Origin: CAG-791 sp002394525
GTDB taxonomy: Bacteria > Bacillota > Clostridia > Lachnospirales > Lachnospiraceae
Direction of reading: 5' to 3'
Assembly (NCBI GenBank): GCA_946536955.1
Contig: CAMNFJ010000055.1
Coordinates: forward strand, 1-16,341
Length of the DNA stretch: 16,341 nucleotides
Shown piece by piece: positions 13,254-16,341 of the stretch. Under the pieces are notes generated by a model. That model ran no database searches and was not told the origin of the DNA. It saw only the letters and a list, made by a program, of their open reading frames with translations. The position numbers were made by a program, and so were the translations under genes. Position 1 is the stretch's first letter. Each line of letters begins with the position of its first letter.

Positions 13254-14976
13254 TTCTATTATATCCCGTTGTAGTCAGATATGCTTTGTTATCCAGGGCT
13301 TCTCCCATCCGCATCACGACGTAGCGGCGGAGGGAGTCCATCTTTGTCTGTTCGCCTGCGATGTCTGTGATCTCACCGGAATCGCGCAGGATCAGCCGGA
13401 CCCCCTGTTCATTGATCATCACGGTACACTCAGCGCGGAGGGGCTGTTTCGTTCTGTTCTGTCCGGCAATCAGGAGGATCGTATCCTCCAGCAGCATTCC
13501 CGCGATCGTCTGTGTCCTTTTTGATGAGCCGTGTGTGTCCAAAAGCTCCACCACTGTCTCGGAGAGGGCGGACGCAGTGTCCTCAAGCTCATTGTCCTGT
13601 GCCAGATTGAAATCGTATATAAAAATATTTTTATCATTCTCATTCGGGAGCAGAAGAGGGAAGAGGTCTCTGCCATACCGGCAGCGGATGAAGACGAGTA
13701 CAGCCGCCAGGGCGACCGCCGGCGCTGACGCCAGACCCAGCCAGACACCGGTGACATTGTGCGAGAGCAGGGAAGCGGTGATCCCGATCATCAGGGGAGC
13801 CGCCAGGTCCTTGATCACACTGATCAAAAACGATGGAACCCTCTTCTCGATCAGGTAGTAGTAGATGAACAGCTGCGATGCGAGTGCCTGAAACACAAAG
13901 GAGCTTCCGGCCATGCGAAGGACTGCCCTTCCCTGCGTCAGCAGGGCTGGATCCGTGATGCCAAAACCGCGCACGAACTGCCGGGCAAAGACAAATGTGA
14001 CTGCAGAAGACAGGGCACCGACTGTAAACAGGGTCAGGAAGGCCGTTCGCATCAGCCCCCGCAGCGCCAGTGTATTCTGCTCCCCTCGCAGGGTGCCGGC
14101 CAGGGGAGAGACCGCCTGCGACAGGCCGATAAACAGCGAGGAGGCGCCGATGATTCTCAAGGCGAGGCTGAGCAGCACAAAAGCTTCAAGTCCGAACTGC
14201 CTCATGACAAAAGCATTCAGGGTAAAGGCAGCAAGTGCCTTGTATATGATCGGAGACGCCTTCACGATTCCGTTTCTGAATACGCGCAGGCTGTCTGTTA
14301 TCCGAAAGCAGAAGCCAAAGGCCAGGTTGTTCTGAGGCGTGAAAAACCATGCGCCGATGATAGCGAAAAAGATCAGCTTGCAGACCACGGAAGCCAGAGC
14401 AATGCCCGCGACGCCCCAGATCCTTCCGAACAGGAGAGACAGCAGTACATTGCCGCCCATCTCTGCTATGTTCGCGGTGGCGGACAGCCTCTCGCCGCCA
14501 TCTGAGAGGACCATATTGTCCAGGAGCACCGAGAGGGGCTCCAGACTCAGGTAGACACAGAAGATCCTGAAATAATCGCGCAGATAGGTCTGCATCAATT
14601 CCGGTCCGCCCCAGCTTCTGACCAGGTACCCGGATCCGCACTCGAAAGCGATCAGCGTGACCGCGCCGGCTGCGGCGGCCGTCAGCGCGCCCTGACTGAA
14701 CACTTCGTTGGCGTGTTTCCTGTCATACCTGCCTATGCAGTAGGAATAGCTGACGGTAGTACCGGAATTGATCATACTCGCGAGAAAGGTCGTGATGAAG
14801 GCGAAGGGGGCTGCAAGCGAAACGGCGGCAAGAGCCTGGGTGCTGACCATGTTGCCGGCGACCAGAGAGTCCGTCAGAGAGACAAGATAAGCCGCCCCCT
14901 CTATGGCAAGGGAGGCTTTGAGGATGGATCTGTATTTACGGTTGAGAAACCGCGACTTTGTCTCTTGTTTCACCAT
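13225..14976 (-). CDS. MATE transporter fused to a C-terminal histidine-kinase-like ATPase domain
   Basis: A 583-residue protein. Residues about 17-432 form a MATE-type transporter with about 12 hydrophobic helices (SLTDSLVAGNMVSTQALAAV, then SMINSGTTVSYSYCIGRYDR in the N-half; a second half from about 245). Residues about 450-580 resemble the HATPase_c fold of anti-sigma-type kinases: a helix ALSETVVELLDTHG, then LLEDTILLIAGQN in the N-box position and VRLILRDSGEITDI in the DxGxG position. The N-box Asn is replaced by Leu and the glycine box is reduced to DSGEI, so nucleotide binding may be altered or lost. ATG 14976 has a modest AGGA about 10 nt upstream, 44 nt after the ligase stop. Its end overlaps the Ddl-like gene. 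It probably exports the product of the neighbouring ligases; the ATPase domain's role is unknown. Confidence 0.87.
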   Translation of the reverse strand: MVKQETKSRFLNRKYRSILKASLAIEGAAYLVSLTDSLVAGNMVSTQALAAVSLAAPFAFITTFLASMINSGTTVSYSYCIGRYDRKHANEVFSQGALTAAAAGAVTLIAFECGSGYLVRSWGGPELMQTYLRDYFRIFCVYLSLEPLSVLLDNMVLSDGGERLSATANIAEMGGNVLLSLLFGRIWGVAGIALASVVCKLIFFAIIGAWFFTPQNNLAFGFCFRITDSLRVFRNGIVKASPIIYKALAAFTLNAFVMRQFGLEAFVLLSLALRIIGASSLFIGLSQAVSPLAGTLRGEQNTLALRGLMRTAFLTLFTVGALSSAVTFVFARQFVRGFGITDPALLTQGRAVLRMAGSSFVFQALASQLFIYYYLIEKRVPSFLISVIKDLAAPLMIGITASLLSHNVTGVWLGLASAPAVALAAVLVFIRCRYGRDLFPLLLPNENDKNIFIYDFNLAQDNELEDTASALSETVVELLDTHGSSKRTQTIAGMLLEDTILLIAGQNRTKQPLRAECTVMINEQGVRLILRDSGEITDIAGEQTKMDSLRRYVVMRMGEALDNKAYLTTTGYNRNEFYIEERR

Positions 14977-15020
14977 TGTTACTATCCTGCTGGCCGCGCC
15001 GGGAATTTCCGCATCTTTTT

Positions 15021-16235
15021 TTAATCCCGAAGGACGGGATAGATCAGGGTGTCGACGCTGCTTCTGACCCTTTCAAGCTCGTCTTCTGAGTCAAATGCAA
15101 ATACCAGAATGCTGATCGGCCTGATGGCTGTCAGAATATCCTGCACAAAGCGTCCCTCCTGCCTGCCCAGCGGGAAGCGCTGCTCGACCATTTTGGGCAC
15201 CAGAGACGGGTGAATGTATACATGGTCCAGAACCCCTTCCTTCGGGCTGAATACGGAATAGGCAAGGATATTGTTTTTCGTCCTTTTTTGCGTCCGGAGC
15301 CTGTCATAACAGGACCAGTCGCCGACCGCCGTCGTCACCAGGAGCCTGGTCAGGTTCACACCGCAATAATAAAAAATATGCTGCGGATTATAATAGCCCG
15401 CGGGACGCGGATTGATCTCGATCACAAAAAATTCGCCCTCTTCCGTAAAGTAGCCTTCGACATCGTATTCGCCCAGGCGCACGCCGGCTTCCCTGAGAAG
15501 CGCGGCGATTGTGTGCCGCATCTGATCGAGCTCACCGGCGGTAAGAGACGCGGGATAGACATCATAGACCGGCCGGAGCGGAGCGGCTTCCACGCGGTAG
15601 CTGTCCCGGACGCCGTCCCAGAGGATCTCGTCCCCCGCGACGAAGACGTCGATCTCCACCGCGCGCAGTGAAGGCTGAGGGATGAACTCTTCGATGAGTG
15701 CTTTATGGTTCCAGGACTCTCTGACTGCGGTTTCATATGCGATCCTCAGACCACGGATACCGGAGACGATGGTCTGTCCGAAGGAAGAAGAACCCTGTGC
15801 CGGTTTGACAATGACCGGGAAGTGCAGGGCGGCACATTCCTCTTCGATCGTTTCCGCGGAAGCCGGAACGACAAAGCCGGGGTGAAAAACGCCCGCACGC
15901 AGAGCCAGCTCACGAAAGGCATCCTTGGAGATCAGGGGTTCCAGTGATTCCGGAGAATTGCCCGGCAGGCCGAGTCGGCGGCAGACGGCTGCCGCGGGAA
16001 TCATGGCCTTCGTAGACATGGAAATGATGCCGTCCGCGTGCTCCTTCTCCGCGATAGCGAACAGCGCATCGGTGTCGTCAAGACGGATCCGGTATATAAC
16101 ATCTGCCAGCCGGCCGGATTTCTCATCGGGCTGGTCCGTACAGAATACACACCGGTATCCTTCCTGTTTTGCCTCATAGAGCGCCATTTCGGAAGTCTCC
16201 GAAGGCGTGCCGGAAATGACCATGATCGTTTTCAT
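15021..16235 (-). CDS. ATP-grasp carboxylate-amine ligase
   Basis: A 404-residue ATP-grasp enzyme of the carbamoyl-phosphate-synthase-like/BacD-like class, which activates a carboxylate as acyl phosphate and couples it to an amine. The N-terminal domain is Rossmann-like (KTIMVISGTPSETSEMALYE, GIISMSTKAMIPAAAVCRRL, SKDAFRELALRAGV). ATP-binding elements are FPVIVKPAQGSSSFGQTIV with K144, ALIEEFIPQP, EIDVFVAGDEILWDGV and the metal site E260 with FFVIEINPRPAGYY (E273, N275). A C-terminal domain of about 100 residues (IHPSLVPKMV... IYPVLRD) follows. ATG 16235 overlaps the preceding stop as ATGA and has GTGAGG 5 nt upstream. Substrates cannot be read; amino-acid or peptide ligation is the usual role. 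It heads the visible operon with the MATE fusion and the Ddl-like ligase. Confidence 0.9.
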   Translation of the reverse strand: MKTIMVISGTPSETSEMALYEAKQEGYRCVFCTDQPDEKSGRLADVIYRIRLDDTDALFAIAEKEHADGIISMSTKAMIPAAAVCRRLGLPGNSPESLEPLISKDAFRELALRAGVFHPGFVVPASAETIEEECAALHFPVIVKPAQGSSSFGQTIVSGIRGLRIAYETAVRESWNHKALIEEFIPQPSLRAVEIDVFVAGDEILWDGVRDSYRVEAAPLRPVYDVYPASLTAGELDQMRHTIAALLREAGVRLGEYDVEGYFTEEGEFFVIEINPRPAGYYNPQHIFYYCGVNLTRLLVTTAVGDWSCYDRLRTQKRTKNNILAYSVFSPKEGVLDHVYIHPSLVPKMVEQRFPLGRQEGRFVQDILTAIRPISILVFAFDSEDELERVRSSVDTLIYPVLRD

Positions 16236-16341
16236 ACAACCTCACTCTGTCCTTTGGACCTGATATTGACAGCGGCCGGCAGCATGCCTGTGACGATTGC
16301 TGCAGCGGTGGTCTCCTGTGACGATTTCTGCAGCGGCGGTC
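16232..16341 (-). CDS. C-terminal end of an unidentified upstream operon gene (runs off the right edge)
   Basis: On the minus strand a frame ending TAAAIVTGMLPAAVNI, then RSKGQSEVV, stops at TGA 16232-16234. That TGA overlaps the ligase ATG by four bases (ATGA), the usual arrangement for coupled operon genes, which is the main support for this frame. The first visible 56 bases are a 28-bp tandem duplication; since 28 is not a multiple of three, the frame before the first copy may differ (the first copy reads TAAEIVTG in another frame, which then ends at a TGA just upstream of the ligase). Too little is visible to name a family. Confidence 0.5.
   Translation of the reverse strand, partial: PPLQKSSQETTAAAIVTGMLPAAVNIRSKGQSEVV
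16286..16341 (-). repeat. 28-bp tandem duplication at the right edge
   Basis: Two abutting 28-bp units (16286-16313 and 16314-16341) match except at three or four bases; shared cores are CTGTGACGATT and CTGCAGCGG on the plus strand. More copies may lie beyond the window. The unit length shifts the reading frame with each added copy. Confidence 0.85.

Overview
The window looks like a chromosomal segment from a moderately GC-rich Clostridia-type Firmicute, probably Lachnospiraceae-like. This rests on AGGAGG-type ribosome binding sites, the protein families present (HIRAN, DUF2075, DUF4406, OGG-type glycosylase, MATE), and protein sequences that resemble gut Clostridia. It is an accessory-rich region of small, mostly unlinked transcription units. 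There are no rRNA or tRNA genes, no CRISPR array and no intact transposase.

Layout. 1-647 (-): N-terminal part of a MATE exporter running off the left edge. 947-1406 (+): a broken gene joining a Sel1/TPR-like N-terminus out of frame to a HIRAN domain. 1507-2386 (-): a relatively AT-rich two-gene unit, an XRE regulator with a DUF4160-like C-terminus plus a 77-residue protein, with its own promoter, palindromic operator and terminator. 2604-5459 (+): a DUF4406 nucleoside deoxyribosyltransferase-like protein, a 639-residue RecB-like nuclease/DUF2075 helicase and a MazG-like pyrophosphohydrolase, a group reminiscent of phage-defence or nucleotide-sanitation islands. 5588-10028 (+): an aldo/keto reductase, an OGG-type 8-oxoguanine glycosylase carrying an in-frame 3 x 48-bp minisatellite, a small doubtful ORF, a HAD phosphatase and an ADP-ribosylglycohydrolase.

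10026-10364 is a gene-free block packed with repeats and hairpins: a REP-like doublet overlapping the previous stop codon, a 16-bp inverted-repeat element with an IS200/IS605-like palindrome, loops displaying GGA, and a terminator-like hairpin. It lies just before a cysteine hydrolase (nicotinamidase-like), an HD-domain protein and an S51 peptidase (10392-12288, +).

12261-16341 (-) is a tightly coupled operon reading leftward: an upstream gene (only its C-terminus visible), an ATP-grasp carboxylate-amine ligase, a MATE transporter fused to a histidine-kinase-like ATPase domain, and a divergent D-Ala-D-Ala-ligase-like ATP-grasp enzyme. Overlaps of 4 and 29 bp couple three of these genes. My inference is that it makes and exports a small peptide or amino-acid conjugate; this is the best candidate for an undescribed system here.

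Short tandem duplications recur through the window (48 bp x3, 35 bp x2, 28 bp x2, 18-20 bp x3-4), two of them inside or across coding sequence.
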